Assembly: GCA_033782935.1 (NCBI GenBank) | Contig: JAWQEG010000004.1 | Location: 1,612,001-1,676,000 of the forward strand | DNA: 64,000 bases | Direction: 5' to 3' | From: Petrolisthes cinctipes | Lineage: Eukaryota; Arthropoda; Malacostraca; Decapoda; Porcellanidae | In this document: piece after piece, positions 35,302 to 48,823 of the stretch | How positions within the stretch are numbered: position 1 is the stretch's first letter | Layout of the letters: each line of letters starts with the position of its first letter | Program-made: the position numbers and the translations under genes | The notes under the pieces: model-generated | What the model saw: only the letters and a program-made list of their open reading frames with translations | What the model was told of the DNA's origin: nothing | Database searches by the model: none

Positions 35302-37611
35302 GTAGGCATGTACAGATCGCTTCTGGGACCCCTAAATATCGAATTTTCGGGTGTTTTTGGACTGAATTTGAGATATCGACTTTTTGGCACCTAAAAGATC
35401 GATTTTTAGCATGTTTTTAGCCTATATTTTGAAAATATTCTAGCACTGAGTAGGCATGTACAGATCGCTTCTGGGACCCCAAAATATCGAATTTTCGGGT
35501 GTTTAGGGCCAGAATTTGAGATATAAACGGGTACAGAAGATGCATGCACATATCGACTTTTGGGCACCTAAAAGATCGATTTTCAGTATGTTTTTGGCCT
35601 GTATTTTGAAAATACTCTAACACGGAGTAGGCATGTACAGATACCTTCTGGGACCTCTAAATATCGAATTTTCGGGTGTTTTGGGACTGAATTTGAGATA
35701 TCGATTTTTTGGCACCTAAAATGTCGATTTTCAGCATGTTTTTAGCCTATATTTAGAAAATATTCTAGCAATGTGTAGGCATGTACAGATTGCTTCTGGG
35801 ACCCCAAAATATTGAATTTTCGGGTGTTTTGAGCCTGAATTTGAGATATAAACGGGTACTGAAGATGCATGCACATATCGACTTTTGTGCACCTAAAAGA
35901 TCGATTTTCAGTATGTTTTGAGCATGTATTTTGAAAATACTCTAACACGGAGTAGGCATGTACAGATCGCTTCTGGGACCCCTAAATATCGAATTTTCGG
36001 GTGTTTTGGGACTGAATTTGAGATATCGACTTTTTGGCACCTAAAAGATCGATTTTTAGCATGTTTTTAGCCTATATTTTGAAAATATTCTAGCACTGTA
36101 CAGATTGCTTCTGGGACCCCAAAATATTGAATTTTCGGGTGTTTTGAGCCTGAATTTGAGATATAAACGGGTACAGAAGATACATGCACATATTGACTTT
36201 GGGCATCTAAAATATCGATTTTCAGCATGTTTTGGGCCTGTATTTTGAAAATACTCTAACACTGAGTAGGCATGTACAGATTGCTTCTGGGACCCGAAAA
36301 TATTGAATTTTCGGGTGTTTTGAGCCTGAATTTGAGATATAAACGGGTACTGAAGATGCATGCACATATCGACTTTTGTGCACCTAAAAGATCGATTTTC
36401 AGTATGTTTTGAGCATGTATTTTGAAAATACTCTAACACGGAGTAGGCATGTACAGATCGCTTCTGGGACCCCAAAATATCGAATTTTTGGGTGTTTAGG
36501 GCCAGAATTTGAGATATAAACGGGTACTGAAGATGCATGCTCATATCGACTTTTGGGCACGTAAAAGATCGATTTTCAGTATGTTTTTGGCCTGTATTTT
36601 GAAAATACTCTAACACGGAGTAGGCATGTACAGATCGCTTCTGGGACCCCTAAATATCGAATTTTCGGGTGTTTTGGGACTGAATTTGAGATATCGACTT
36701 TTTGGCACCTAAAAGATCGATTTTTAGCATGTTTTTAACCTATATTTTGAAAATGTTCTAGCACTGAGTAGGCATGTACAGATTGCTTCTGGAACCCCAA
36801 AATATTGAATTTTCGGGTGTTTTGAGCCTGAATTTGAGATATAAACGGGTACAGAAGATACATGCACATATTGACTTTGGGCACCAAAAATATCGATTTT
36901 CAGCATGTTTTGGGCCTGAATTTTGAAAATACTCTAACACGGAGTAGGCATGTACAGATCGCTTCTGGGACCCCAAAATATCGAATTTTCGGGTGTTTAG
37001 GGTCAGAATTTGAGATATAAACGGGTACAGATGATGCATGCACATATCGACTTTTGGGCACCTAAAAGATCGATTTTCAGTATGTTTTTGGCTTGTATTT
37101 TGAAAATACTCTAACACGGAGTAGGCATGTACAGATCGCTTCTGGGACCCCAAAATATCGAATTTTTGGGTGTTTAGGGCCAGAATTTGAGATATAAACG
37201 GGTACTGAAGATGCATGCTCATATCGACTTTTGGGCACGTAAAAGATCGATTTTCAGTATGTTTTTGGCCTGTATTTTGAAAATACTCTAACACGGAGTA
37301 GGCATGTACAGATCGCTTCTGGGACCCCTAAATATCGAATTTTCGGGTGTTTTGGGACTGAATTTGAGATATCGACTTTTTGGCACCTAAAAGATCGATT
37401 TTTAGCATGTTTTTAGCCTGTATTTTGAAAATATTCTGGCACTGTACAGATTGCTACTGGGACCCCAAAATATTGAATTTTAGGGTGTTTTGAGCCTGAA
37501 TTTGAGATATAAACGGGTACAGAAGATACATGCACATATTGACTTTGGGCACCAAAAAGATCGATTTTCAGCATGTTTTTGGCCTGAATTTTGAAAATAC
37601 TCTAACACGGA
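35302..37611 (+). repeat. Dimers, then two tetramers with doubled C-type monomers
   Basis: Units start at 35302 (325), 35627 (325), 35952 (668), 36620 (678) and 37298 (314). The 668-bp unit is A-B'-D-C. The 678-bp unit is A-B-C-C with C at 36944 and 37121. The last two C-type monomers of these tetramers share cgaatttttgggtg, gatgcatgctcat and gggcacgtaaaag, which shows copying between neighbouring units. Extra 177-bp monomers keep the frame, so the longest open frames of the window fall here; they are not considered coding. Confidence 0.84.
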
Positions 37612-40600
37612 GTAGGCATGTACAGATCGCTTCTGGGACCTCTAAATATCGAATTTTCGGGTGTTTTGGGACTGAATTTGAGATATCGATTTTTTGGCAC
37701 CTAAAATGTCGATTTTTAGCATGTTTTTAGCCTATATTTTGAAAATATTCTAGCACTGTGTAGGCATGTACAGATTGCTTCTGGGACCCCAAAATATTGA
37801 ATTTTCGGGTGTTTTGAGCCTGAATTTGATATATAAACGGGTACAGAAAATACATGCACATATTGACTTTGGGCATCTAAAATATCGATTTTCAGCATGT
37901 TTTGGGCCTGTATTTTGAAAATACTCTAACACTGAGTAGGCATGTACAGATCGCTTCTGGGACCTCAAAATATCGAATTTTCGGGTGTTTAGGGCCAGAA
38001 TTTGAGATATAAACGGCTACAGAAGATGCATGCACATATCGACTTTTGGGCACCTAAAAGATCGATTTTCAGTATGTTTTTGGCCTGTATTTTGAAAATA
38101 CTCTAACACGGAGTAGGCATGTACAGATACCTTCTGGGACCTCTAAATATCGAATTTTCGGGTGTTTTGGGACTGAATTTGAGATATCGATTTTTTGGCA
38201 CCTAAAATGTCGATTTTTAGCATGTTTTTAGCCTATATTTTGAAAATATTCTAGCACTGTGTAGGCATGTACAGATTGCTTCTGGGACCCCAAAATATTG
38301 AATTTTCGGGTGTTTTGAGCCTGAATTTGAGATATAAACGGGTACAGAAGATACATGCACATATTGACTTTGGGCATCTAAAATATCGATTTTTAGCATG
38401 TTTTGGGCCTGTATTTTGAAAATACTCTAACACTCAGTAGGCATGTACAGATTGCTTCTGGGACCCCAAAATATTGAATTTTCGGGTGTTTTGAGCCTGA
38501 ATTTGAGATATAAACGGGTACTGAAGATGCATGCACATATCGACTTTTGTGCACCTAAAAGATCGATTTTCAGTATGTTTTGAGCATGTATTTTGAAAAT
38601 ACTCTAACACGGAGTAGGCATGTACAGATCGCTTCTGGGACCCCTAAATATCGAATTTTCGGGTGTTTTGGGACTGAATTTGAGATATCGACTTTTTGGC
38701 ACCTAAAAGATCGATTTTTAGCATGTTTTTAGCCTATATTTTGAAAATATTCTAGCACTGTACAGATTGCTTCTGGGACCCCAAAATATTGAATTTTCGG
38801 TTGTTTTGAGCCTGAATTTGAGATATAAACGGGTACAGAAGATACATGCACATATTGACTTTGGGCACCAAAAATATCGATTTTCAGCATGTTTTGGGCC
38901 TGAATTTTGAAAATACTCTAACACGGAGTAGGCATGTACAGATCGCTTCTGGGACCCCAAAATATCGAATTTTCGGGTGTTTAGGGCCAGAATTTGAGAT
39001 ATAAACGGGTACAGAAGATGCATGCACATATCGACTTTTTGGCACCTAAAAGATCGATTTTCAATATGTTTTTGGCCTGTATTTTGAAAATACTCTAACA
39101 CGGAGTAGGCATGTACAGATACCTTCTGGGACCTCTAAATATCGAATTTTCGGGTGTTTTGGGACTGAATTTGAGATATCGATTTTTTGGCACCTAAAAT
39201 GTCGATTTTTAGCATGTTTTTAGCCTATATTTTGAAAATATTCTAGCACTGTGTAGGCATGTACAGATTGCTTCTGGGACCCCAAAATATTTAATTTTCG
39301 GGTGTTTTGAGCCTGAATTTGAGATATAAACGGGTACAGAAGATACATGCACATATTGACTTTGGGCATCTAAAATATCGATTTTCAGCATGTTTTGGGC
39401 CTGTATTTTGAAAATACTCTAACACTGAGTAGGCATGTACAGATTGCTTCTGGGACCCCAAAATATTGAATTCTCGGGTGTTTTGAGCCTGAATTTGAGA
39501 TATAAACGGGTACTGAAGATGCATGCACATATCGACTTTTGTGCACCTAAAAGATCGATTTTCAGTATGTTTTGAGCATGTATTTTGAAAATACTCTAAC
39601 ACGGAGTAGGCATGTACAGATCGCTTCTGGGACCCCTAAATATCGAATTTTCGGGTGTTTTGGGACTGAATTTGAGATATCGACTTTTTGGCACCTAAAA
39701 GATCGATTTTTAGCATTTTTTTAGCCTATATTTTGAAAATATTCTAGCACTGTACAGATCGCTTCTGGGACCCCAAAATATCGAATTTTCGGGTGTTTAG
39801 GGCCAGAATTTGAGATATAAACGGGTACAGAAGATGCATGCACATATCGACTTTTGGGCACCTAAAAGATCGATTTTCAGTATGTTTTTGGCCTGTATTT
39901 TGAAAATACTCTAACACGAAGTAGGCATGTACAGATACCTTCTGGGACCTCTAAATATCGAATTTTCGGGTGTTTTGGGACTGAATTTGAGATATCGATT
40001 TTTTGGCACCTAAAAGATCGATTTTTAGCATGTTTTTAGCCTATATTTTGAAAATATTCTAGCACTGAGTATGCATGTACAGATTGCTTCTGGGACCCCA
40101 AAATATTTAATTTTCGGGTGTTTTGAGCCTGAATTTGAGATATAAACGGGTACAGAAGATACATGCACATATTGACTTTGGGCACCAAAAATATCGATTT
40201 TCAGCATGTTTTGGGCCTGAATTTTGAAAATACTCTAACACGGAGTAGGCATGTACAGATCGCTTCTGGGACCCCAAAATATCGAATTTTCGGGTGTTTA
40301 TGGCCAGAATTTGAGATATAAACGGGTACAGAAGATGCATGCACATATCGACTTTTGGGCACCTAAAAGATCGATTTTCAGTATGTTTTTGGCCTGTATT
40401 TTGAAAATACTCTAACACGGAGTAGGCATGTACAGATACCTTCTGGGACCTCTAAATATCGAATTTTCGGTTGTTTTGGGACTGAATTTGAGATATCGAT
40501 TTTTTGGCACATAAAATGTCGATTTTTAGCATGTTTTTAGCCTATATTTTGAAAATATTCTAGCACTGTGTAGGCATGTACAGATTGCTTCTGGGACCCC

Positions 40601-42402
40601 AAAATATTGAATTTTCGGGTGTTTTGAGTCTGAATTTGAGATATAAACGGGTACAGAAGATACATGCACATATTGACTTTGGGCATCTAAAATATCGATT
40701 TTTAGCATGTTTTGGGCCTGTATTTTGAAAATACTCTAACACTGAGTAGGCATGTACAGATTGCTTCTGGGACCCCAAAATATTGAATTTTCGGGTGTTT
40801 TGAGCCTGAATTTGAGATATAAACGGGTACTGAAGATGCATGCACATATCGACTTTTGTGCACCTAAAAGATCGATTTTCAGTATGTTTTGAGCATGTAT
40901 TTTGAAAATACTCTAACACGGAGTAGGCATGTACAGATCGCTTCTGGGACCCCTAAATATCGAATTTTCGGGTGTTTTGGGACTGAATTTGAGATATCGA
41001 CTTTTTGGCACCTAAAAGATCGATTTTTAGCATGTTTTGAAAATATTCTAGCACTGAGTAGGCATGTACAGATTGCTTTTGGGACCCCAAAATATTGAAT
41101 TTTCGGGTGTTTTGAGCCTGAATTTGAGATATAAACGGGTACAGAAGATACATGCACATATTGACTTTGGGCACCAAAAATATCGATATTCAGCATGTTT
41201 TGGGCCTGAATTTTGAAAATACTCTAACACGGAGTAGGCATGTACAGATCGCTTCTGGGACCCCAAAATATCGAATTTTCGGGTGTTTTGAGCCTGAATT
41301 TGAGATATAAACGGGTACTGAAGATGCTTGCACATATCGACTTTTGTGCACCTAAAAGATCGATTTTCAGTATGTTTTGAGCATGTATTTTGAAAATACT
41401 CTAACACGGAGTAGGCATCTACAGATCGCTTCTGGGACCCCTAAAGATCGAATTTTCGGGTGTTTTGGGACTGAATTTGAGATATCGACTTTTTGGCACC
41501 TAAAAGATCGATTTTTAGCATGTTTTTAGCCTATATTTTGAAAATATTCTAGCACTGTACAGATTGCTCCTGGGACCCCAAAATATTGAATTTTCGGGTG
41601 TTTTGAGCCTGAATTTGAGATATAAACGGGTACAGAAGATACATGCACATATTGACTTTGGGCACCAAAAATATCGATTTTCAGCATGTTTTGGGCCTGA
41701 ATTTTGAAAATACTCTAACACGGAGTAGGCATGTACAGATCGCTTCTGGGACCCCAAAATATCGAATTTTCGGGTGTTTAGGGCCAGAATTTGAGATATA
41801 AACGGGTACAGAAGATGCATGCACATATCGACTTTTGGGCACCTAAAAGATCGATTTTCAGTATGTTTTTGGCCTGTATTTTGAAAATACTCTAACACGG
41901 AGTAGGCATGTACAGATACCTTCTGGGACCTCTAAATATCGAATTTTCGGGTGTTTTGGGACTGAATTTGAGATATCGATTTTTTGGCACCTAAAATGTC
42001 GATTTTTAGCATGTTTTTAGCCTATATTTTGAAAATATTCTAGCACTGTGTAGGCATGTACAGATTGCTTCTGGGACCCCAAAATATTGAATTTTCGGGT
42101 GTTTTGAGCCTGAATTTGAGATATAAACGGGTACAGAAAATACATGCACATATTGACTTTGGGCATCTAAAATATCGATTTACAGCATGTTTTGGGCCTG
42201 TATTTTGAAAATACTCTAACACTGAGTAGGCATGTACAGATCGCTTCTGGGACACCAAAATATCGAATTTTCGGGTGTTTAGGGCCAGAATTTGAGATAT
42301 AAACGGGTACAGAAGATGCATGCACATATCGATTTTTGTGCACCTAAAAGATCGATTTTCAGTATGTTTTGAGCATGTATTTTGAAAATACTCTAACACG
42401 GA
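37612..42402 (+). repeat. Canonical trimer zone I
   Basis: Unit starts are 37612 (501), 38113 (501), 38614 (491), 39105 (501), 39606 (315), 39921 (501), 40422 (501), 40923 (488), 41411 (491) and 41902 (501). The unit at 40923 has an A of only 135 bp, reading catgttttgaaaatattc, a 13-bp loss. Units 38614 and 39105 are closely matched at 42403 and 42894 (offset 3789 and 3786), sharing cggttgttttgag, gactttttggcacc in C and tcaatatg. Confidence 0.85.
40923..41057 (+). repeat. Class A monomer with 13-bp internal deletion
   Basis: After tttttagcatgtttt the monomer passes directly to gaaaatattctagc, missing the 13 bp that hold most of tttagcctatatt. The A dyad loses its left arm. It occurs once in the window. 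The next B (41058) carries the private change cgatattcagc. Confidence 0.83.
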
Positions 42403-44207
42403 GTAGGCATGTACAGATCGCTTCTGGGACCCCTAAATATCGAATTTTCGGGTGTTTTGGGACTGAATTTGAGATATCGACTTTTTGGCACCTAAAAGTT
42501 CGATTTTTAGCATGTTTTTAGCCTATATTTTGAAAATATTCTAGCACTGTACAGATTGCTTCTGGGACCCCAAAATATTGAATTTTCGGTTGTTTTGAGC
42601 CTGAATTTGAGATATAAACGGGTACAGAAGATACATGCACATATTGACTTTGGGCACCAAAAATATCGATTTTCAGCATGTTTTGGGCCTGAATTTTGAA
42701 AATACTCTAACACGGAGTAGGCATGTACAGATCGCTTCTGGGACCCCAAAATATCGAATTTTCGGGTGTTTAGGGCCAGAATTTGAGATATAAACGGGTA
42801 CAGAAGATGCATGCACATATCGACTTTTTGGCACCTAAAAGATCGATTTTCAATATGTTTTTGGCCTGTATTTTGAAAATACTCTAACACGGAGTAGGCA
42901 TGTACAGATACCTTCTGGGACCTCTAAATATCGAATTTTCGGGTGTTTTGGGACTGAATTTGAGATATCGATTTTTTGGCACCTAAAATGTCGATTTTTA
43001 GCATGTTTTTATATATTTTGAAAATATTCTAGCACTGTGTAGGCATGTACAGATTGCTTCTGGGACCCCAAAATATTTAATTTTCGGGTGTTTTGAGCCT
43101 GAATTTGAGATATAAACGGGTACAGAAGATACATGCACATATTGACTTTGGGCATCTAAAATATCGATTTTCAGCATGTTTTGGGCCTGTATTTTGAAAA
43201 TACTCTAACACTGAGTAGGCATGTACAGATTGCTTCTGGGACCCCAAAATATTGAATTCTCGGGTGTTTTGAGCCTGAATTTGAGATATAAACGGGTACT
43301 GAAGATGCATGCACATATCGACTTTTGTGCACCTAAAAGATCGATTTTCAGTATGTTTTGAGCATGTATTTTGAAAATACTCTAACACGGAGTAGGCATG
43401 TACAGATCGATTCTGGGACCCCTAAATATCGAATTTTCGGGTGTTTTGGGACTGAATTTGAGATATCGACTTTTTGGCACCTAAAAGTTCAATTTTTAGC
43501 ATGTTTTTAGCCTATATTTTGAAAATATTCTAGCACTGTACAGATTGCTTCTGGGACCCCAAAATATTGAATTTTCGGTTGTTTTGAGCCTGAATTTGAG
43601 ATATAAACGGGTACAGAAGATACATGCACATATTGACTTTGTGCACCAAAAATATCGATTTTCAGCATGTTTTGGGCCTGAATTTTGAAAATACTCTAAC
43701 ACGGAGTAGGCATGTACATATCGCTTCTGGGACCCCAAAATATCGAATTTTCGGGTGTTTAGGGCCAGAATTTGAGATATAAACGGGTACAGAAGATGCA
43801 TGCACATATCGACTTTTTGGCACCTAAAAGATCGATTTTCAATATGTTTTTGGCCTGTATTTTGAAAATACTCTAACACGGAGTAGGCATGTACAGATAC
43901 CTTCTGGGACCTCTAAATATCGAATTTTCGGGTGTTTTGGGACTGAATTTGAGATATCGATTTTTTGGCACCTAAAATGTCGATTTTTAGCATGTTTTTA
44001 GCCTATATTTTGAAAATATTCTAGCACTGTGTAGGCATGTACAGATTGCTTCTGGGACCCCAAAATATTGAATTTTCGGGTGTTTTGAGCCTGAATTTGA
44101 GATATAAACGGGTAGTGAAGATACATGCACATATCGACTTTTGTGCACCTAAAAGATCGATTTTCAGTATGTTTTGAGCATGTATTTTGAAAATACTCTA
44201 ACACGGA
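42403..44207 (+). repeat. Block S: repeated 491-bp units
   Basis: Units start at 42403 (491), 42894 (498), 43392 (491) and 43883 (325). The units 42403 and 43392 are 989 bp apart and share aaaagttc(g/a)atttttagc, cggttgttttgag and tcaatatg. The A at 42894-43038 lost 3 bp (gtttttatatattttg). The first two units match 38614-39605, so this is a duplicated pair that was then extended. Confidence 0.83.
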
Positions 44208-46879
44208 GTAGGCATGTACAGATCGCTTCTGGGACCCCTAAATATCGAATTTTCGGGTGTTTTGGGACTGAATTTGAGATATCGACTTTTTGGCACCTAA
44301 AAGATCGATTTTTAGCATGTTTTTAGCCTATATTTTGAAAATATTCTAGCACTGTACAGATTGCTTCTGGGACCCCAAAATATTGAATTTTCGGGTGTTT
44401 TGAGCCTGAATTTGAGATATAAACGGGTACAGAAGATACATGCACATATTGACTTTGGGCACCAAAAATATCGATTTTCAGCATGTTTTGGGCCTGAATT
44501 TTGAAAATACTCTAACACGGAGTAGGCATGTACAGATCGCTTCTGGGACCCCAAAATATCGAATTTTCGGGTGTTTAGGGCCAGAATTTGAGATATAAAC
44601 GTGTACAGAAGATGCATGCACATATCGACTTTTGTGCACCTAAAAGATCGATTTTCAGCATGTTTTGGGCCTGAATTTTGAAAATACTCTAACACTGAGT
44701 AGGCATGTACAGATTGCTTCTGGGACCCCAAAATATTGAATTTTCGGGTGTTTTGAGCCTGAATTTGAGATATAAACGGGTACTGAAGATGCATGCACAT
44801 ATCGACTTTTGTGCACCTAAAAGATCGATTTTCAGTATGTTTTGAGCATGTATTTTGAAAATACTCTAACACGGAGTAGGCATGTACAGATCGCTTCTGG
44901 GACCCCTAAAGATCGAATTTTCGGGTGTTTTGGGACTGAATTTGAGATATCGACTTTTTGGCACCTAAAAGATCGATTTTTAGCATGTTTTTAGCCTATA
45001 TTTTGAAAATATTCTAGCACTGAGTAGGCATGTACAGATTGCTTTTGGGACCCCAAAATATTGAATTTTCGGGTGTTTTGAGCCTGAATTTGAGATATAA
45101 ACGGGTACAGAAGATACATGCACATATTGACTTTGGGCACCAAAAATATCGATTTTCAGCATGTTTTGGGCCTGAATTTTGAAAATACTCTAACACGGAG
45201 TAGGCATGTACAGATCGCTTCTGGGACCCCAAAATATCGAATTTATGGGTGTTTAAGGCCAGAATTTGAGATATAAACGGGTACAGAAGATGCATGCACA
45301 TATCGACTTTTGGGCACCTAAAAGATCGATTTTCAGTATGTTTTTGGCCTGTAATTTGAAAATACTCTAACACGGAGTAGGCATGTACAGATACCTTCTG
45401 GGACCTCTAAATATCGAATTTTCGGGTGTTTTGGGACTGAATTTGAGATATCGATTTTTTGGCACCTAAAATATCGATTTTCAGCATGTTTTTAGCCTAT
45501 ATTTTGAAAATATTCTAGCACTGTGTAGGCATGTACAGATTGCTTCTGGGACCCCAAAATATTGAATTTTCGGGTGTTTTGAGCCTGAATTTGAGATATA
45601 AACGGGTACAGAAGATACATGCACATATTGACTTTGGGCATCTAAAATATCGATTTTCAGCATGTTTTGGGCCTGTATTTTGAAAATACTCTAACACGGA
45701 GTAGGCATGTACAGATTGCTTCAGGGACCCTAAAATATTGAATTTTCGGGTGTTTTGAGCCTGAATTTGAGATATAAACGGGTACTGAAGAAGCATGCAC
45801 ATATCGACTTTTGTGCACCTAAAAGATCGATTTTCAGTATGTTTTGAGCATGTATTTTGAAAATACTCTAACACGGAGTAGGCATGTACAGATCGCTTCT
45901 GGGACCCCTAAATATCGAATTTTCGGGTGTTTTGGGACTGAATTTGAGATATCGACTTTTTGGCACCTAAAAGATCGATTTTTTGCATGTTTTTAGCCTA
46001 TATTTTAAAAATATTCTAGCACTGAGTAGGCATGTACAGATTGCTTCTGGGACCCCAAAATATTGAATTTTCGGGTGTTTTGAGCCTGAATTTGAGATAT
46101 AAACGGGTACAGAAGATACATGCACATATTGACTTTGGGTACCAAAAATATCGATTTTCAGCATGTTTTGGGCCTGAATTTTGAATATACTCTAACACGG
46201 AGTAGGCATGTACAGATCGCTTCTTGGACCCCAAAATATCGAATTTTCGAGTGTTTAGGGACAGAATTTGAGATATAAACGGGTACAGAAGATGCATGCA
46301 CATATCGACTTTTGGGCACCTAAAAGATCGATTTTCAGTATGTTTTTGGCCTGTATTTTGAAAATACTCTAACACGGAGTAGGCATGTACAGATACCTTC
46401 TGGGACCTCTATATATCGAATTTTCGGGTGTTTTGGGACTGAATTTGAGATATCGATTTTTTGGCACCTAAAATGTCGATTTTTAGCATGTTTTTAGCCT
46501 ATATTTTGAAAATATTCTAGCACTGAGTAGGCATGTACAGATTGCTTCTGGGACCCCAAAATATTGAATTTTCGGTTGTTTTGAGCCTGAATTTGAGATA
46601 TAAACGGGTACAGAAGATACATGCACATATTGACTTTGGGCACCAAAAATATCGATTTTCAGCATGTTTTGGGCCTGAATTTTGAAAATACTCTAACACG
46701 GAGTAGGCATGTACAGATTGCTTCTGGGACCCCAAAATATTAATTTATCGGGTGTTTTGAGCCTGAATTTGAGATATAAACGGGTACTGAAGATGCATGC
46801 ACATATCGACTTTTGTGCACCTAAAAGATCGATTTTCAGTATGTTTTGAGCATGTATTTAGAAAATACTCTAACACGGA
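44208..46879 (+). repeat. Tetramer followed by canonical trimer zone II
   Basis: Unit starts are 44208 (668, A-B'-C-D), 44876, 45377, 45878 and 46379 (501 each). In the tetramer the C at 44522-44698 ends like a B (gattttcagcatgttttggg, aacactgag), a within-monomer switch. The trimers are regular. Scattered private bases include gcttcagggaccc near 45720 and tcgattttttgcatg near 45980. Confidence 0.86.
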
Positions 46880-48823
46880 GTAGGCATGTACAGATCGCTT
46901 ATGGGACCCCTAAATATCGAATTTTCGGGTGTTTTGGGACTGAATTTGAGATATAGACTTTTTGGCACCTAAAAGATCGATTTTTAGCATGTTTTTAGCC
47001 TATATTTTGAAAATATTCTAGCACTATACAGATTGCTTCTGGGACACCAAAATATTAAATTTTCGGGTGTTTTGAGCCTGAATTTGAGATATAAACGGGT
47101 ACAGAAGATGCATGCACATATTGACTTTGGGCACCAAAAATATCGATTTTCAGCATGTTTTGGGCCTGAATTTTGAAAATACTCTAACACGGAGTAGGCA
47201 TGTACAGATCGCTTCTGGGACCCCAAAATATCGAATTTTCGGGTGTTTAGGGCCAGAATTTGAGATATAAACGGGTACAGAAGATGCATGCACATATCGA
47301 CTTTTGGGCACCTAAAAGATCGATTTTCAGTATGTTTTTGGCCTGTATTTTGAAAATACCCTAACACGGAGTAGGCATGTACAGATACCTTCTGGGACCT
47401 CTAAATATCGAATTTTCGGGTGTTATGGGACTGAATTTAAGATATAGATTTTTTGGCACCTATAATATCGATTTTTAGCATGTTTTTAGCCTATATTTTG
47501 AAAATATTCTAGCTCTGTGTAGGCATGTACAGATTTCTTCTGGGACCCCAAAATATTGAATTTTCGGGTGTTTTGAGCCTGAATTTGATATATAAACGGG
47601 TACAGAAGATACATGCACATATTGACTTTGGGCATCTAAAATATCGATTTTCAGCATGTTTTGGGCCTGTATTTTGAAAATACTCTAACACGGAGTAGGC
47701 ATGTACAGATCGCTTCTGGGACCCCTAAATATCGAATTTTCGGGTGTTTTGGGACTGAATTTGAGATATCGACTTTTTGGCACCTAAAAGATCGATTTTT
47801 AGCATGTTTTTAGCCTATATTTTGAAAATATTCTAGCACTGTACAGTTTGCTTCTCGGACCCCAAAATATTGAATTTTCGGGTGTTTTGAGCCTGAATTT
47901 CAGATATAAACGGGTACAGAAGATACATGCACATATTGACTTTGGGCACCAAAAATATCGATTTTCAGCATGTTTTGGGCCTGAATTTTGAAAATACTCT
48001 AACACGGAGTAGGCATGTACAGATATCTTCTGGGACCTCTAAATATCGAATTTTCGGGTGTTATGGGACTGAATTTAAGATATAGATTTTTTGGCACCTA
48101 TAATATCGATTTTTAGCATGTTTTTAGCCTATATTTTGAAAATATTCTAGAACTGTGTAGGCATGTACAGATTGCTTCTGGGACCCCAAAATATTGAATT
48201 TTCGGGTGTTTTGAGCCTGAATTTGATATATAAACGGGTACAGAAGATACATGCCCATATTGACTTTGGGCATCTAAAATATCGATTTTCAGCATGTTTT
48301 GGGCATGTATTTTGAAAATACTCTAACACGGAGTAGGCATGTACAGATCGCTTCTGGGACCCCTAAATATCGAATTTTCGGGTGTTTTGGGACTGAATTT
48401 GAGATATCGACTTTTTGGCACCTAAAAGATCGATTTTTAGCATGTTTTTAGCCTATATTTTGAAAATATTCTAGCACTGTACAGTTTGCTTCTCGGACCC
48501 CAAAATATTGAATTTTCGGGTGTTTTGAGCCTGAATTTCAGATATAAACGGGTACAGAAGATACATGCACATATTGACTTTGGGCACCAAAAATATCGAT
48601 TTTCAGCATGTTTTGGGCCTGAATTTTGAAAATACTCTAACACGGAGTAGGCATGTACAGATCGCTTCTGGGACCCCAAAATATCGAATTTTCGGGTGTT
48701 TAGGGACAGAATTTGAGATATAAACGGGTACAGAAGATGCTTGCACATATCGACTTTTGGGCACCTAAAAGATCGATTTTCAGTATGTTTTTGGCCTGTA
48801 TTTTGAAAATACTCTAACACGGA
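46880..48823 (+). repeat. 638-bp duplication of A-B/A-B' pairs
   Basis: Unit starts are 46880 (491), 47371 (324), 47695 (314), 48009 (324) and 48333 (491). The pair 324+314 (47371-48008) is followed by 48009-48646, which repeats it at 638-bp offset, sharing gttatgggactgaatttaag, gatatagattttttgg, cctataatatcg, gtacagtttgcttctcgg and gaatttcagatat. These A monomers with gatatag lack the EcoRV-type gatatc. Here dimers A-B and A-B' stand without C or D. Confidence 0.86.

Noticed and set aside
36056..36616. Minus-strand open frames up to 186 codons (also 44312-44872 and 48944-49498), and many of 60-127 codons with a repeating 59-residue pattern
   Set aside because: 177 bp is 59 codons, so a frame open in one C or D monomer stays open in the next. 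The longest frames occur exactly where 177-bp monomers are adjacent. A 176-bp B shifts the frame and A monomers often close it. The same sequence is open in several frames, start and stop positions simply follow monomer variants, and no known domain, signal peptide or coding bias is seen.
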